Shown here: positions 8,821 through 17,744 of the stretch, piece by piece | How the letters are laid out: each line of letters opens with the position of its first letter | How positions within the stretch are numbered: the stretch's first letter is position 1 | NCBI GenBank assembly: GCA_028280845.1 | Contig: JANQKZ010000059.1 | Location: 1 to 43,281, forward strand | Origin: Opitutales bacterium | GTDB lineage: Bacteria; Verrucomicrobiota; Verrucomicrobiia; Opitutales; JABSRG01 | DNA: 43,281 nt | Direction: 5' to 3' | The notes under the pieces: model-generated | Databases searched by the model: none | Told to the model about the DNA's origin: nothing | What the model saw: only the letters and a program-made list of their open reading frames with translations | Translations under genes and position numbers: made by a program

Positions 8821-9624
8821 TTACACAACCTCCTCCACCACCGTATTCCGCAGCTCGCCGATGCCGGAGATCTCCACCACCACTTCGTCGCTGGGCTGCA
8901 GGAAGCGCGGTGGTGTTTTCCCGGCGCCAACGCCGGAGGGCGTTCCGGTCAGGATCACGGTTCCGGGAATCAGGGTCGTGCTTCCGCTCAAAAATTCGAT
9001 CAGTGAGGGAATATCAAAAATCATGTCCGACGTGGGTCCGTTTTGAACTTCTTCGCCATTTAAACGGGTCTGGATCGTCAATTGGGATGGGTCCTCGATC
9101 TCGTCTGTGGTCACCAGGCAGGGGCCCAGCGGACAAAAGGTATCGAAGGTTTTTCCACGACAAAACTGACCGGCGTTCCACTCCCATTGCCAATCCCGGG
9201 CGCTCACATCATTGGCACAGGTATAGCCCAGGACATAATTGAGCGCATCCGCTCTGGACACATTTCTCGCCACGCGACCAATAACGACTGCGAGCTCCCC
9301 CTCGTAATCTACTTTGTCACTGCGCAGTTGACGCGGCAGAATAATCGGTGCGTCGGTGCCCACCACCGCGCTCGGGGACTTCATGAAGAGCACGGGGTGC
9401 GACGGAACCGTTTTCCCCAGCTCATTTAAATGCTCCATGTAGTTCATCCCGATCCCCATGATCTGGCGGGCATCCACCGGGGAAAGGATCCGTTGCACCT
9501 CAGCCACTTCATCCGAGACCTCGAAATTATTTGAATCTCCACGAATGACCCGAGGGTTGCCTTCCGGCTGTAAGGCGGCAAACCGGATCTGATCCTGATA
9601 GTCCAAGTAACGAATTAGTTTCAT
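8821..9624 (-). CDS. fumarylacetoacetate hydrolase family protein
   Basis: 267 residues from the ATG at 9624. Family landmarks: DYEGELAVVIG carries the two metal-binding glutamates, NDVSARDWQ carries the aspartate side, and LTGTPSGVGAGKTPP is the conserved C-terminal loop. Members hydrolyse or decarboxylate 2-oxo acids such as acylpyruvates or fumarylpyruvate; the substrate cannot be fixed from sequence. An alternative GTG at 9687 overlaps the xerD stop (GTGA), giving 21 more residues and possible translational coupling. I prefer MKLIRYLDY because it is the usual beginning of this family. It is downstream of xerD in the same direction and converges with purL. Confidence 0.88.
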   Translation of the reverse strand: MKLIRYLDYQDQIRFAALQPEGNPRVIRGDSNNFEVSDEVAEVQRILSPVDARQIMGIGMNYMEHLNELGKTVPSHPVLFMKSPSAVVGTDAPIILPRQLRSDKVDYEGELAVVIGRVARNVSRADALNYVLGYTCANDVSARDWQWEWNAGQFCRGKTFDTFCPLGPCLVTTDEIEDPSQLTIQTRLNGEEVQNGPTSDMIFDIPSLIEFLSGSTTLIPGTVILTGTPSGVGAGKTPPRFLQPSDEVVVEISGIGELRNTVVEEVV

Positions 9625-9683
9625 GCCCAAGCGGTAACGGGTTTTCTTGGGAGCAGCAAGTCTGCGCCCGAGTCCATAACCGT

Positions 9684-10613
9684 TCACATCTTTTTCCGTG
9701 GATGGTAGCGTGAATGCTCATCCAACAGGCGCTCCTGTTCCACTGCTGTATAAATCTGGGTAGTCCCAATGTCGACATGTCCCAACATCTCCTGGATCGC
9801 TCGCAAATCGGCACCCCCGCTCAGGAGGTGCGTCGCAAAGGAATGACGCAACAAATGCGGTTTTACCGGCTTATCGATTCCCGCGCGTTCGGCGTGGTTT
9901 TTTACCAGGACCCACACCATTTTCCGGGAGATGGCTGTTCCCCGTTTGCTCAAAAACAGCTCGCTCCCGGTCTTGGCCTTAACCAGATCCGGACGGCCCG
10001 CAGAAAGATAGTTGCGGATCGCAGTATTGGCCGGGCCTCCGAGCGGAACCATACGTTCCTTTGATCCTTTACCGAAGACCCGCAGGAAGCCTTCTTCGAG
10101 GTTAATTGAATAAAGCGTAAGATCGCACAGTTCCGATACTCGCAACCCGCTCGAATAGAGCAGCTCCAGAATAGCCGTATCCCGGATACCGAGGGATGAC
10201 TTTCGGTCCGGGGCCTCCAACAACTTGACCATTTCATCCGGAGTCAGGACTGTGGGCAGCTTGCGCCGTATTTTCGGACCGCCAAGGATTTCGGTAAGGT
10301 CATCCTGACGGATATTTTCCCTCACCAGGTAGCGGGCAAACATGCGAAGTGCCGATAACTTTCGGGACAGCGAGGAAGGAGCATACCCTTCCCGACCGAG
10401 ATGGGTTATCCATTGGCTCAAATCGGATGCCTCCACCTCCGGCCAGCCTGTGGTTCCCTGTTTTCCCAGGAATCCTGAGCATTGTGCGAGATCATTTAAA
10501 TACCCTTGGACCGTGTTTTCCGAGAGGCCTTTCTCCAATTGGATCCATGCCAGAAAACCGTCAATGTCCTCTCTAAAGGTGGCGGGAATTTGGTCTGGAA
10601 GTGAAAGCGCCAT
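9684..10613 (-). CDS. xerD: tyrosine recombinase XerC/XerD
   Basis: 309 residues, standard length. An N-terminal SAM-like core-binding domain (about 12-100) precedes the catalytic domain. The full catalytic set is visible: R158 in SSGLRVSEL, K182 in GKGSKER, H253 and R256 in HLLRHSFATH, H279 in LGHVDIGTTQIY, and nucleophile Y288. The C-terminal RYHPR matches host Xer proteins that resolve chromosome dimers at dif, and nothing nearby suggests a phage or integron. XerC and XerD cannot be separated by eye; the symbol is the closer guess. It is divergent from argA with 56 bp between the starts. Confidence 0.92.
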   Translation of the reverse strand: MALSLPDQIPATFREDIDGFLAWIQLEKGLSENTVQGYLNDLAQCSGFLGKQGTTGWPEVEASDLSQWITHLGREGYAPSSLSRKLSALRMFARYLVRENIRQDDLTEILGGPKIRRKLPTVLTPDEMVKLLEAPDRKSSLGIRDTAILELLYSSGLRVSELCDLTLYSINLEEGFLRVFGKGSKERMVPLGGPANTAIRNYLSAGRPDLVKAKTGSELFLSKRGTAISRKMVWVLVKNHAERAGIDKPVKPHLLRHSFATHLLSGGADLRAIQEMLGHVDIGTTQIYTAVEQERLLDEHSRYHPRKKM

Positions 10614-10669
10614 TCAACCTATATGGATTACGGAGACCTTTCCCAGGTAGCCAGCCGAATCTTGTTTCC

Positions 10670-11977
10670 ATGTCCAACGTTTCCAATCCTGAGGCCAAAC
10701 TGAAACCCGCGGACCTGCGTGGAATTCTCCATTATGTACACCTGTTTCGCGGACATACTTTTGTCATTTCCTTGGATGGGAGTGTGCTGGAAGGCGAAAA
10801 TCTCTCAGACTTGCTGACGGATATTGCCGTCCTGCACAGTTTGCAGATTCGAATCGTCCTCGTTCATGGCACCGGGAACCAGCTGCGGAAAATTGCCGAA
10901 CAACGGGATATCCCCCTGACCGACGTCTACGGTCTGGGTCCCACGGATGAAGCCACTTTACACTTGTCGATCGAAGCCTCCAGCCAGGCAACCCATCTCC
11001 TCCAGAGCCGGTTGACCCAGGTGGGCCTGCGGTTTGAACTGTCTAATGCCTTGCGGGCGACCGAGCGAGGGGTCGTCAAAGGGATCGATTACGCACTTAC
11101 CGGACGTGTGGAGAAGGTCGATATAGATTACATACAAAAGCGAATTGACGAAGGGATCATTCCGCTCTTTTCACCAATTGCCTATAATCGGGATGGAAAG
11201 GCCATGCGCTTGAACAGCGATGCAACTGCCGTGGACTTGGCTATTGGATTGGAAGCTTCCAAACTACTCTTCCTGAGCCCCTTCAGTGGACTGGAATTTG
11301 AAGGCGCGATCCGCAAATCGCTTCCCGTCCCCGAACTGGAGTCCTACCTTTCACAGAGCGGAACGGCTCTCCATCCCAGCCTGCAAAGTAAGGCCAAAGC
11401 TGCGCTCTACGCACTCCGTCATGGCGTCTCCCGGGTTCACATACTGGATGGCAACGCATACGGTTCGTTGCTCAACGAGATCTTTGAAAAAGAGGGCGTC
11501 GGCACCATGGTGCATGCGGATGACTATCAACAAATCCGGCCTGCCCAATCCAGCGATGTCCAAGCCATCTATTCGCTCACTCGCCAGGGCGTGGAGTCGG
11601 ACGCCTTGCGACAGCGAAGCTGGAAATCAATCCATACCGATCTGGAGAAGTTTTACGTCTACGAGATCGACGATTTCATTATCGCCTGTGCCAGCTTGAC
11701 TATCTTTGAAGATGCTGGGGCGGCCGAATTGGGTACGGTCTATGTTCACCCCGTTTACCAGGGGCGCGGCGTGGGCCGGAAGATGGTGGCTTACGCCGAA
11801 AAGTTAGCTGTCGATGCCGGAGCCCACCAGCTCTTCGCCCTCAGCACCCAGAATTTTTCTTTCTTCCAGAAGTCAGGTGGGTTCCTTCCTGCCGATCCCG
11901 GAGAGCTGCCCGGGGCACGCAGGCAGGACTACGAAAAGGAGGCCCGCGGCGGCCAGATCCTCAAGAAGCGACTGTAG
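10670..11977 (+). CDS. argA: amino-acid N-acetyltransferase (N-acetylglutamate synthase)
   Basis: 435 residues with the classic ArgA architecture. The N-terminal amino-acid-kinase-like domain (about 1-285) contains VLVHGTGNQ, SDATAVDLA and HILDG. A C-terminal GNAT domain (about 290-435) contains the acetyl-CoA loop VHPVYQGRGVGRKMV. It makes N-acetylglutamate from glutamate and acetyl-CoA, the first step of arginine synthesis. The kinase-like domain is the usual arginine feedback site. The ATG at 10670 is preferred because the ATG at 10601 lies inside the divergent xerD coding region and adds 23 residues unlike the family. This is an arginine synthesis gene about 15 kb from the arginine degradation genes. 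Confidence 0.93.
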   Translation: MSNVSNPEAKLKPADLRGILHYVHLFRGHTFVISLDGSVLEGENLSDLLTDIAVLHSLQIRIVLVHGTGNQLRKIAEQRDIPLTDVYGLGPTDEATLHLSIEASSQATHLLQSRLTQVGLRFELSNALRATERGVVKGIDYALTGRVEKVDIDYIQKRIDEGIIPLFSPIAYNRDGKAMRLNSDATAVDLAIGLEASKLLFLSPFSGLEFEGAIRKSLPVPELESYLSQSGTALHPSLQSKAKAALYALRHGVSRVHILDGNAYGSLLNEIFEKEGVGTMVHADDYQQIRPAQSSDVQAIYSLTRQGVESDALRQRSWKSIHTDLEKFYVYEIDDFIIACASLTIFEDAGAAELGTVYVHPVYQGRGVGRKMVAYAEKLAVDAGAHQLFALSTQNFSFFQKSGGFLPADPGELPGARRQDYEKEARGGQILKKRL

Positions 11978-12003
11978 TGGTCATACCGGCGGGCTGGGAC
12001 CAC
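11977..12003 (+). terminator. weak hairpin after argA
   Basis: GTGGTC (11977-11982) pairs with GACCAC (11998-12003) just after the argA stop, in the 45-bp spacer where argA and mpl converge. The loop is 15 bases and no T-run follows, so termination is uncertain. Confidence 0.25.
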
Positions 12004-12022
12004 CCGTTCGACTCTGAAATAT

Positions 12023-13444
12023 CTAGCGTTTATCGTTCAATTCGGTGACCCAGGCATCCAGGATTCCACCGAAAGCTCCATTGGAAAAGAAAACCACCAG
12101 GTGGGGTCCGCCCCCGCTCACATGTGCCCGCAGTTGAGTTTCCATGGAGGGAAAATCATCAAAGGCATGGGCCGCCTTGTCCTCGTCCCAAAATCCTCCC
12201 AAAACGTAGTCCCGGTTAAGCCGGGTTTTGTCTGGAATGGTATCCCCGCGAAAGATGGGAGCCAGAAATAAAGCATCCGCGGGCAGAAAGGCTCTGCGCC
12301 AGGCATCCTCCATGACGTTGGTCGCCGACGTATTGCTCCTGGGCTCGAAAGCTGCAGTAAGATGATGACCCGGATAGCGATTTTTCAAACTGGTCAATAC
12401 GCTTTCAATTGCAGTGGGGTGGTGCCCGAAATCCTCCATCAGAATCAAGTTCTCCGATTGAAACCGGATATCCTGCCTGCGCTTCACCCCCTTGAACCGT
12501 TCCAACGGGGCGAGGGACAAGGCCGTCGGGGCATCGGGATACACCAGTAAAGCCGCCGCGGTGGCAGCAATGGCACCATTTCTCACATTGTATTCCCCCA
12601 TCAGTGGCCATTCCACACTATCCCACGGGAGCCCGTTCCAGGAGAGGGAAAAGCGGGTAGATCGTGCGTCCTCCACGAAAGGCCCGATTCTTATGTCATT
12701 TTGCCCGCCAAATCCAACGCGCAGGACTTTGCCCCATGGCACGGGCAGGAGCTCATCAATATTCGGGTCATCCCCATTCACGATGATGGTCCCCTTTTCC
12801 GGCACCAGCTTGATCAGATGTGAAAAGCTGCGTTGTACATCGGGGAGGTCCCGAAATATATCGGAGTGATCAAACTCGATATGATTGATGGTGAGAATGG
12901 TAGGTGCATAGTGTATGAACTTACTGCGCTTATCAAAAAAGGCGCTGTCATACTCATCCCCCTCGATGACAAATGGAGCCGTAGCATCCCCGATTACAGC
13001 TCCGGAGTTTAAACTGCCAGGCACTCCCCCGATCAGCCAGCCGGGATGGGTATTATTCTCATGGAGGAGGATGGCCGCCATACTGGCCGTGGTCGTCTTC
13101 CCATGGGTTCCCGAAATTACGAGCGAGGGCCGCCCCGCCAGTAATTCTTTCCGTATCAATTCAGGCAGGGACAGGTAGGGAAAAGCCCGTTCGCAGAGCA
13201 GGAATTCCACCTCAGGGTTCCCCCGGGTTGCCGCGTTACCCACAATCACATAATCAGCTTGAACCGCCTGTAGGCGCTCAGCTGAGAACCCTTCAAATAC
13301 TTCAATCCCCGCGTCCTGGAGCAGGTCAGACATCGGAGGGTAGACCTCTCGATCAGAGCCGGATACCGAATGGCCTTGCCGCTTCATGAGCATGGCAACA
13401 TTCCCCATTGCTGTCCCACAAATCCCGATAAAGTAAAGTTTCAT
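12023..13444 (-). CDS. mpl: UDP-N-acetylmuramate:L-Ala-gamma-D-Glu-meso-DAP ligase
   Basis: 473 residues of the Mur ligase family. The N-terminal Rossmann segment has IGICGTAMGNVA, the ATP loop is GTHGKTTT at 112-119, the central signature is EGDEYDSAFFDKRSK, and the C-terminal domain has EDFGHHPTA. The EYDSAFFDKRSK signature separates Mpl from MurC. Mpl reattaches recycled murein tripeptide to UDP-MurNAc in the cytoplasm, which implies a DAP-type peptidoglycan and a recycling pathway. It is divergent from purD with 67 bp between starts and convergent with argA. Confidence 0.94.
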   Translation of the reverse strand: MKLYFIGICGTAMGNVAMLMKRQGHSVSGSDREVYPPMSDLLQDAGIEVFEGFSAERLQAVQADYVIVGNAATRGNPEVEFLLCERAFPYLSLPELIRKELLAGRPSLVISGTHGKTTTASMAAILLHENNTHPGWLIGGVPGSLNSGAVIGDATAPFVIEGDEYDSAFFDKRSKFIHYAPTILTINHIEFDHSDIFRDLPDVQRSFSHLIKLVPEKGTIIVNGDDPNIDELLPVPWGKVLRVGFGGQNDIRIGPFVEDARSTRFSLSWNGLPWDSVEWPLMGEYNVRNGAIAATAAALLVYPDAPTALSLAPLERFKGVKRRQDIRFQSENLILMEDFGHHPTAIESVLTSLKNRYPGHHLTAAFEPRSNTSATNVMEDAWRRAFLPADALFLAPIFRGDTIPDKTRLNRDYVLGGFWDEDKAAHAFDDFPSMETQLRAHVSGGGPHLVVFFSNGAFGGILDAWVTELNDKR

Positions 13445-13511
13445 ACGACGAACATAGAAGAAGGCTTGAATGACCTACTTGAATACCCGAGGCTCAAGAG
13501 TCAGTATAAGG

Positions 13512-14813
13512 ATGTCAAAAGAATCTGATCTCACCGTATTAGTTATAGGGTCTGGCGGCCGCGAACACAGTCTTGTCAAAATCTGCCTCAACAGCCCCAT
13601 TGTCAGCAAAGTGATCGCCGCCCCTGGAAACGGCGGAATAGCTACTGAAGCCGAGTGTCACCCTGTCCAGGTCGATGACCCTGCCGATATCGTGTCGCTG
13701 GCCCAGCGCGTCGAAGCAAGCCTGGTTATAGTCGGCCCGGAAGTTCCGCTTGCTGCCGGGGCTGTCGATGCCCTTGAAGCCGTGGGAATTCTAGCCTATG
13801 GCCCCGGCAAAGCTGCTGCCCAGCTGGAAGCGAGCAAGGCATTCTGCAAAGATTTTTTTGCCCGGCACGGAATTCCAACCGCCGCCTACGGCACTTTTTC
13901 TGACGTGGACTCCGCCCTGGCCTACCTGGACACCCAATCCTATCCGTTGGTCATTAAGGCCAGCGGCCTGGCCGCCGGCAAAGGCGTGATCATCGCCGAA
14001 AACCGTGAAGAGGCAGCATCCACCGTACAGGAGATGCTGTCAGGAGCAGCCTTTGGCGACAGCGGCCGGCAAGTCGTGATCGAAGAGTTCCTGGAGGGCG
14101 AGGAAGCCTCCATCCATATCATGGTTTCAGGAGAGGATTACCTTATGTTACCGCCCAGCCAGGACCATAAACGTATCGGGGAGGGGGATACGGGTTTGAA
14201 TACGGGCGGCATGGGAGCCTATGCCCCGGCCAGCATCATCACTCCGGAGCTTGAGCAGGAAATCCGCGACACAGTCATCCGGACGACGATCGACGGCCTG
14301 ATGAAAGATAAATTGGATTACCGGGGTACGCTGTACATCGGGTTAATGCTGACGGACGCAGGCCCAAAAGTGCTGGAATTCAATGTGCGTTTCGGGGATC
14401 CCGAAACGCAGGTGATCCTCCCCCTCGTAGCTGACGATCTGGTGGACATCTTTCTCAAGTGCGCCAGGGGCGATGCCTTGCCTGACAAACTCAATCTTCA
14501 CCCGGCCTACTCGATGGTGGTCGTCCTGGTCGCATCGGGATATCCAGGCTCCTATCCCAAGGGGGATCCCATCAGCCTGCCCGACCAGCTCATGCGAAGC
14601 GCGACCCTGGTTCATGCCGGCACCAAAATCAATCCGGAGGGAGAGCTCGTCACCAACGGCGGCCGGGTCCTCGGAGTGATTGGAACGGGACCCACGCTGA
14701 AGATTTCAGCAGAAAAAGCATATGCCTTGGTAGACCAGGTCATCTTCTCCACTAAAGTGTTTCGAAAAGACATCGGGTGGCGCCAATTGGAGCGTAAGCC
14801 ACACAAAGCGTGA
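13512..14813 (+). CDS. purD: phosphoribosylamine-glycine ligase
   Basis: 433 residues from the ATG at 13512. It joins phosphoribosylamine and glycine with ATP, giving GAR, the step after PurF. Landmarks: VLVIGSGGREHSL at the N-terminus, the ATP-grasp segment VIKASGLAAGKGVIIA, LNTGGMGAYAP, and EFNVRFGDPETQ near the ATP/Mg site. An upstream in-frame ATG at 13470 adds 14 residues of no family likeness. It is followed at 66 bp by a phosphatase gene and then glyA, which makes glycine, the PurD substrate. A shared transcript would make metabolic sense. Confidence 0.95.
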   Translation: MSKESDLTVLVIGSGGREHSLVKICLNSPIVSKVIAAPGNGGIATEAECHPVQVDDPADIVSLAQRVEASLVIVGPEVPLAAGAVDALEAVGILAYGPGKAAAQLEASKAFCKDFFARHGIPTAAYGTFSDVDSALAYLDTQSYPLVIKASGLAAGKGVIIAENREEAASTVQEMLSGAAFGDSGRQVVIEEFLEGEEASIHIMVSGEDYLMLPPSQDHKRIGEGDTGLNTGGMGAYAPASIITPELEQEIRDTVIRTTIDGLMKDKLDYRGTLYIGLMLTDAGPKVLEFNVRFGDPETQVILPLVADDLVDIFLKCARGDALPDKLNLHPAYSMVVVLVASGYPGSYPKGDPISLPDQLMRSATLVHAGTKINPEGELVTNGGRVLGVIGTGPTLKISAEKAYALVDQVIFSTKVFRKDIGWRQLERKPHKA

Positions 14814-14879
14814 ACCCTGTAAATTGCGGGCTGGACTCCCCCATCCGCCTTTGCAAGCGTGACGATTTGACGAACAGAC

Positions 14880-15377
14880 ATGGCATCCAAAAACAGCATA
14901 ATTTTTATTTGCACGGCCAATATCTGTCGTAGCCCGATGGCTGCGGCACTTACGGCCCACGCCCTTGGTGCCGAGCCTGCTCCTCTTAGCGATTTGACGG
15001 TGCTATCCTCCGGGGTATCGGCCTACGACGGAGATCGGGTATCGGCCAATTCGGTCGCCGCCCTCAAAAAGGTCGGTTTGGATATTGCCGATCATGTCAG
15101 CCGCCGACTGACCCAAGAGATGGTAAACGATGCTCTGGCCATCTTTGGCATGACTGAGTCTCACCGTGCCCTCCTTGGCATGCAGTTTGATGTGTCAACT
15201 CCCCATGTTTATCTGATGCGGGAATTCCTTGATTCTCCTGAGAGAGAGATCCCCGATCCTTTTGGCTATAATTTCCAGGCCTATGAAATGACCCGGGACA
15301 GTATGGTAGAGGCTATCCCGTCCCTGACCACCGCACTGAAGAAGATTAAAGAAAATCCAGAAACCCCCCTGCTTTAA
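14880..15377 (+). CDS. low-molecular-weight protein-tyrosine phosphatase family
   Basis: 165 residues. The phosphate loop CTANICRS at 11-18 fits CX5RS, with nucleophile C11 and R17, and the acid-base aspartate D126 lies in IPDPFG. The residue at C+4 is isoleucine, as in tyrosine phosphatases (CxxNICRS). The arginine phosphatase YwlE has threonine there, so phosphoarginine is not the favoured substrate. The gene ends 5 bp before glyA. In many bacteria a phosphatase of this family sits with rpiB and glyA; here rpiB is absent from the cluster. Confidence 0.9.
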   Translation: MASKNSIIFICTANICRSPMAAALTAHALGAEPAPLSDLTVLSSGVSAYDGDRVSANSVAALKKVGLDIADHVSRRLTQEMVNDALAIFGMTESHRALLGMQFDVSTPHVYLMREFLDSPEREIPDPFGYNFQAYEMTRDSMVEAIPSLTTALKKIKENPETPLL

Positions 15378-15382
15378 AATCC

Positions 15383-16651
15383 ATGTTAACCGAGTCCCTC
15401 ACCTTGAACCCCGCTCCACTCTCCGAGCTGGACCCCGAGATTTTCGCTGCCATCGCAGCTGAAACAGGCCGTCAACAAAGCCATATCGAGTTGATTGCCT
15501 CGGAGAACTTTACTCTGCCAGCGGTGTTAGAAGCCGTCGGCTCCGTATTGACAAACAAATACGCCGAGGGGCTCCCGAAGAAACGCTACTACGGTGGGTG
15601 TGATCACGTGGATCTTGTCGAAACGCTGGCAATTGAACGCGCCAAGGCCCTGTTCGGGGCAGAACACGCCAATGTTCAACCGCATTCTGGCAGCTCAACC
15701 AACACTGCGGTCTACATGGCATTCCTGCAGCCCGGAGACAAAATCCTGACGATGAGCCTACAGGATGGAGGCCACCTGACCCATGGACACCCCAAGAATT
15801 TCAGTGGGATGCTCTACGATGTCGTCAATTACCCGGTCACCGAGGATACCAACCTGATCGACTACGATGTCCTGGAAGCGATCGCCCAGCGTGAAAAACC
15901 GAAGCTGATCACCGTAGGAGCGTCGGCCTACTCCCGCACCATCGATTTCGCGCGCATGGGAGAAATTGCCCGCAGCGTCGATGCCTATCTCCTGGCCGAC
16001 ATCGCCCACATTGCCGGCCTGGTAGCAGCTGGAGTTCACCCCTCTCCCGTGCCGCACGCAGACTTTGTCACCACCACGACGCACAAAACCCTGAGAGGCC
16101 CCCGGGGCGGTTTGATTTTGTGCAAAGAAAAATATGGCAAGGCCATCGACAGCATGATGTTCCCCGGTATGCAGGGCGGTCCGCTCGTCCACGTGATTGC
16201 CGGCAAGGCCGTCTGTTTCGCTGAAGCCATGAAGCCGGAGTTCAAGGAATATCAGGAACAGATTGTCCGGAATGCCCGGACCATGGCCAGCCTATTTATG
16301 GAGAGAGGTTATCATGTGGTCAGCGGTGGAACCGACAACCATTTGTTCCTCATAGACCTTCGCAAAACCCACCCGGATATGACCGGTAAGGTAGCCCAAA
16401 TCGCTCTGGATAAGGCCAACATCACCTGCAACCGGAATACGGTCCCCCGTGAGACCCGGAGCCCCTTCCAGACCAGTGGCCTGCGGATCGGCTCTTCTGC
16501 CGTGACGACCCGCGGGATGCAGGAGGAAGAGATGAAGATCATCGTCGAAGCAATGGATATTGTTTTATCTGATACGGAAAGTGAAGCCAATCTTGTGCGG
16601 GCCCGGGATATGGTCATCGATCTGACCGGTCGCTTTCCCCTGCCGTACTAG
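15383..16651 (+). CDS. glyA: serine hydroxymethyltransferase
   Basis: 422 residues, PLP-dependent fold type I. It interconverts serine plus tetrahydrofolate with glycine plus methylene-tetrahydrofolate. The PLP lysine is K235 in [29 protein letters not shown] and [14 protein letters not shown] are also intact. Where most bacterial enzymes read AHGGHLTHG, this one reads QDGGHLTHG, a local substitution next to the folate/PLP pocket. It starts 5 bp after the phosphatase stop, so the two are almost certainly co-transcribed. It supplies glycine and one-carbon units to the purine genes nearby. Confidence 0.96.
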   Translation: MLTESLTLNPAPLSELDPEIFAAIAAETGRQQSHIELIASENFTLPAVLEAVGSVLTNKYAEGLPKKRYYGGCDHVDLVETLAIERAKALFGAEHANVQPHSGSSTNTAVYMAFLQPGDKILTMSLQDGGHLTHGHPKNFSGMLYDVVNYPVTEDTNLIDYDVLEAIAQREKPKLITVGASAYSRTIDFARMGEIARSVDAYLLADIAHIAGLVAAGVHPSPVPHADFVTTTTHKTLRGPRGGLILCKEKYGKAIDSMMFPGMQGGPLVHVIAGKAVCFAEAMKPEFKEYQEQIVRNARTMASLFMERGYHVVSGGTDNHLFLIDLRKTHPDMTGKVAQIALDKANITCNRNTVPRETRSPFQTSGLRIGSSAVTTRGMQEEEMKIIVEAMDIVLSDTESEANLVRARDMVIDLTGRFPLPY

Positions 16652-16678
16652 GATGGGAATCATGAATCGAAGGTGCGG

Positions 16679-16768
16679 ATTGTGAGTGTTTAATGTGAGT
16701 TGGGTCCTCGTCGAGGCCAACACGTCGTCGAGCTAGGCTGTAACCCATTCACAGTTCACATTCACATC
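16679..16768. repeat. long imperfect inverted repeat with TTCACA units, between glyA and dcd
   Basis: A left arm at 16679-16705 (TGTGAG units, ending TGGGT) is imperfectly complementary to a right arm at 16743-16768, which has three TTCACA units at 16748, 16755 and 16761. CCTCGTCGAGG in the middle (from about 16707) is a perfect small palindrome. The element sits where glyA and dcd converge, so it may serve as a bidirectional transcription end, although no T-run is present. The near-7-bp spacing of TTCACA links it to the heptamer repeats elsewhere. Confidence 0.4.
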
Positions 16769-16783
16769 TCATACGCCACCCCA

Positions 16784-17320
16784 TCAAAACTGATTCTTCC
16801 ACATCATGGATTCGACTGGAACCGTGCGGCGCTCATTGTATTTGGCTGATCGCTTCTTGTTGTAATATTGGATGATATCCCCTTGCACCTCGAAGTAAAT
16901 CAACTGAGCAATAGGCATCCCGGCGTAGACCCGGACCGGCTGGTGGACCGAAATTTCCAGGGTCCAGTGGTTGCAGAAACCGACGTCCCCCTTACCCGCC
17001 GTAGCATGGATATCGATCCCCAGGCGACCCACACTGGATTTTCCCTCTAGAAAGGGAACGTGGGCATGGGTCTCCGTATACTCCTGGGTAACGCCCAGGT
17101 AGGTTTTGCCAGGTTCGAGGACAATCCCCTCTTCCGGAATCGTGAAATGGTCCACTTCATTATGCTTTTTAGCATCGAGGACAGGATCCCGGTAGGTAGC
17201 CAGGGCGGCCCCGAGGCGGACATCATAGCTGTTCGTTCCTAACCGCTCACGGTCAAAGGGCTCGATCACGATCGTACCCTCATCAATACACTTCAGGATT
17301 TCAGAATCAGAAAGGATCAT
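16784..17320 (-). CDS. dcd: dCTP deaminase
   Basis: 178 residues. It deaminates dCTP to dUTP, feeding thymidylate synthesis. Landmarks: MILSDSEILKCID at the N-terminus, FDRERLGTNSYDVRLG, the trimer active-site segment EGKSSVGRLGIDIHATAG, and catalytic glutamate in WTLEISV. Some relatives also hydrolyse dUTP; that cannot be excluded by eye. Its pyrimidine-salvage partner cdd lies 425 bp away on the other strand, with an FmdB-like gene between. Confidence 0.93.
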   Translation of the reverse strand: MILSDSEILKCIDEGTIVIEPFDRERLGTNSYDVRLGAALATYRDPVLDAKKHNEVDHFTIPEEGIVLEPGKTYLGVTQEYTETHAHVPFLEGKSSVGRLGIDIHATAGKGDVGFCNHWTLEISVHQPVRVYAGMPIAQLIYFEVQGDIIQYYNKKRSAKYNERRTVPVESMMWKNQF

Positions 17321-17343
17321 AAACGGTCACGTTGACAGTCCGA

Positions 17344-17649
17344 TTATTTGGGGTCCAGCACATCTGGAGCATTGGCGTTTTTTCCAGCAGTTTTATGATA
17401 CCTGCCGGTCACTTTGTCTTTCACATACTTGGTAAATCCCTTCTTTTCCACGTTCTCATCCGCGGTCAGGGATTTGATTTTGCCAGGCGTGTGTTTGTAG
17501 GCGAGATTCGGAGGTTGGTATACCCGCTTAACGGGCTGACCGGTAACAGGATGGATTTTCAAAGCCGGGTCCTTCATAGACTGCTCAATCTCAAATACCT
17601 GACCTTCCGAGCCATCAGGTTCGATGACCTGGTAAACATAAATGGGCAT
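17344..17649 (-). CDS. FmdB-like small protein lacking the zinc-ribbon cysteines
   Basis: 101 residues. The beginning MPIYVYQV, the middle EQSMKDPALK and VKRVYQPPNL follow the FmdB/CxxC-CxxC zinc-ribbon family pattern (MPxYxYxC..CG....QSxxDPPLxxCPxCG..VxRxxS). Both cysteine pairs are replaced: the first by VIEPDG and the second by HPVTGQP. There is no cysteine in the protein, so it cannot hold zinc in the family way. The C-terminus is Lys-rich (KKGFTKYVKDKVTGRYHKTAGK). Function is unknown; FmdB members are loosely annotated as regulators. It is 23 bp upstream of dcd in the same direction. Confidence 0.75.
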   Translation of the reverse strand: MPIYVYQVIEPDGSEGQVFEIEQSMKDPALKIHPVTGQPVKRVYQPPNLAYKHTPGKIKSLTADENVEKKGFTKYVKDKVTGRYHKTAGKNANAPDVLDPK

Positions 17650-17701
17650 ACTACCATTCTGATAATCCCGCCGGACTCAATGTAAAGCTTAGCCTGTGAA
17701 A

Positions 17702-17715
17702 TTGGACATTGGACA
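17702..17715. repeat. TTGGACA heptamer pair upstream of cdd
   Basis: Two perfect tandem copies of TTGGACA, followed by TTTTGAC, in the spacer between the divergent FmdB-like gene and cdd. They start about 43 bp before the cdd start codon. The unit length matches the other intergenic heptamer runs in the window. Confidence 0.45.
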
Positions 17716-17744
17716 TTTTGACCGGAGCTTTCTAGCTTCCTTGC

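Noticed and set aside
9684-10613. Tyrosine recombinase as an integrase of a mobile element
   Set aside because: It has the length and C-terminal motif of host XerC/D, is flanked by housekeeping genes, and no tRNA, attachment repeats or phage genes are present.
16679-16768. CRISPR-like or MITE reading of the inverted repeat between glyA and dcd
   Set aside because: There are no regular spacers, the arms are imperfect, and no target-site duplication or second copy is visible in the window.
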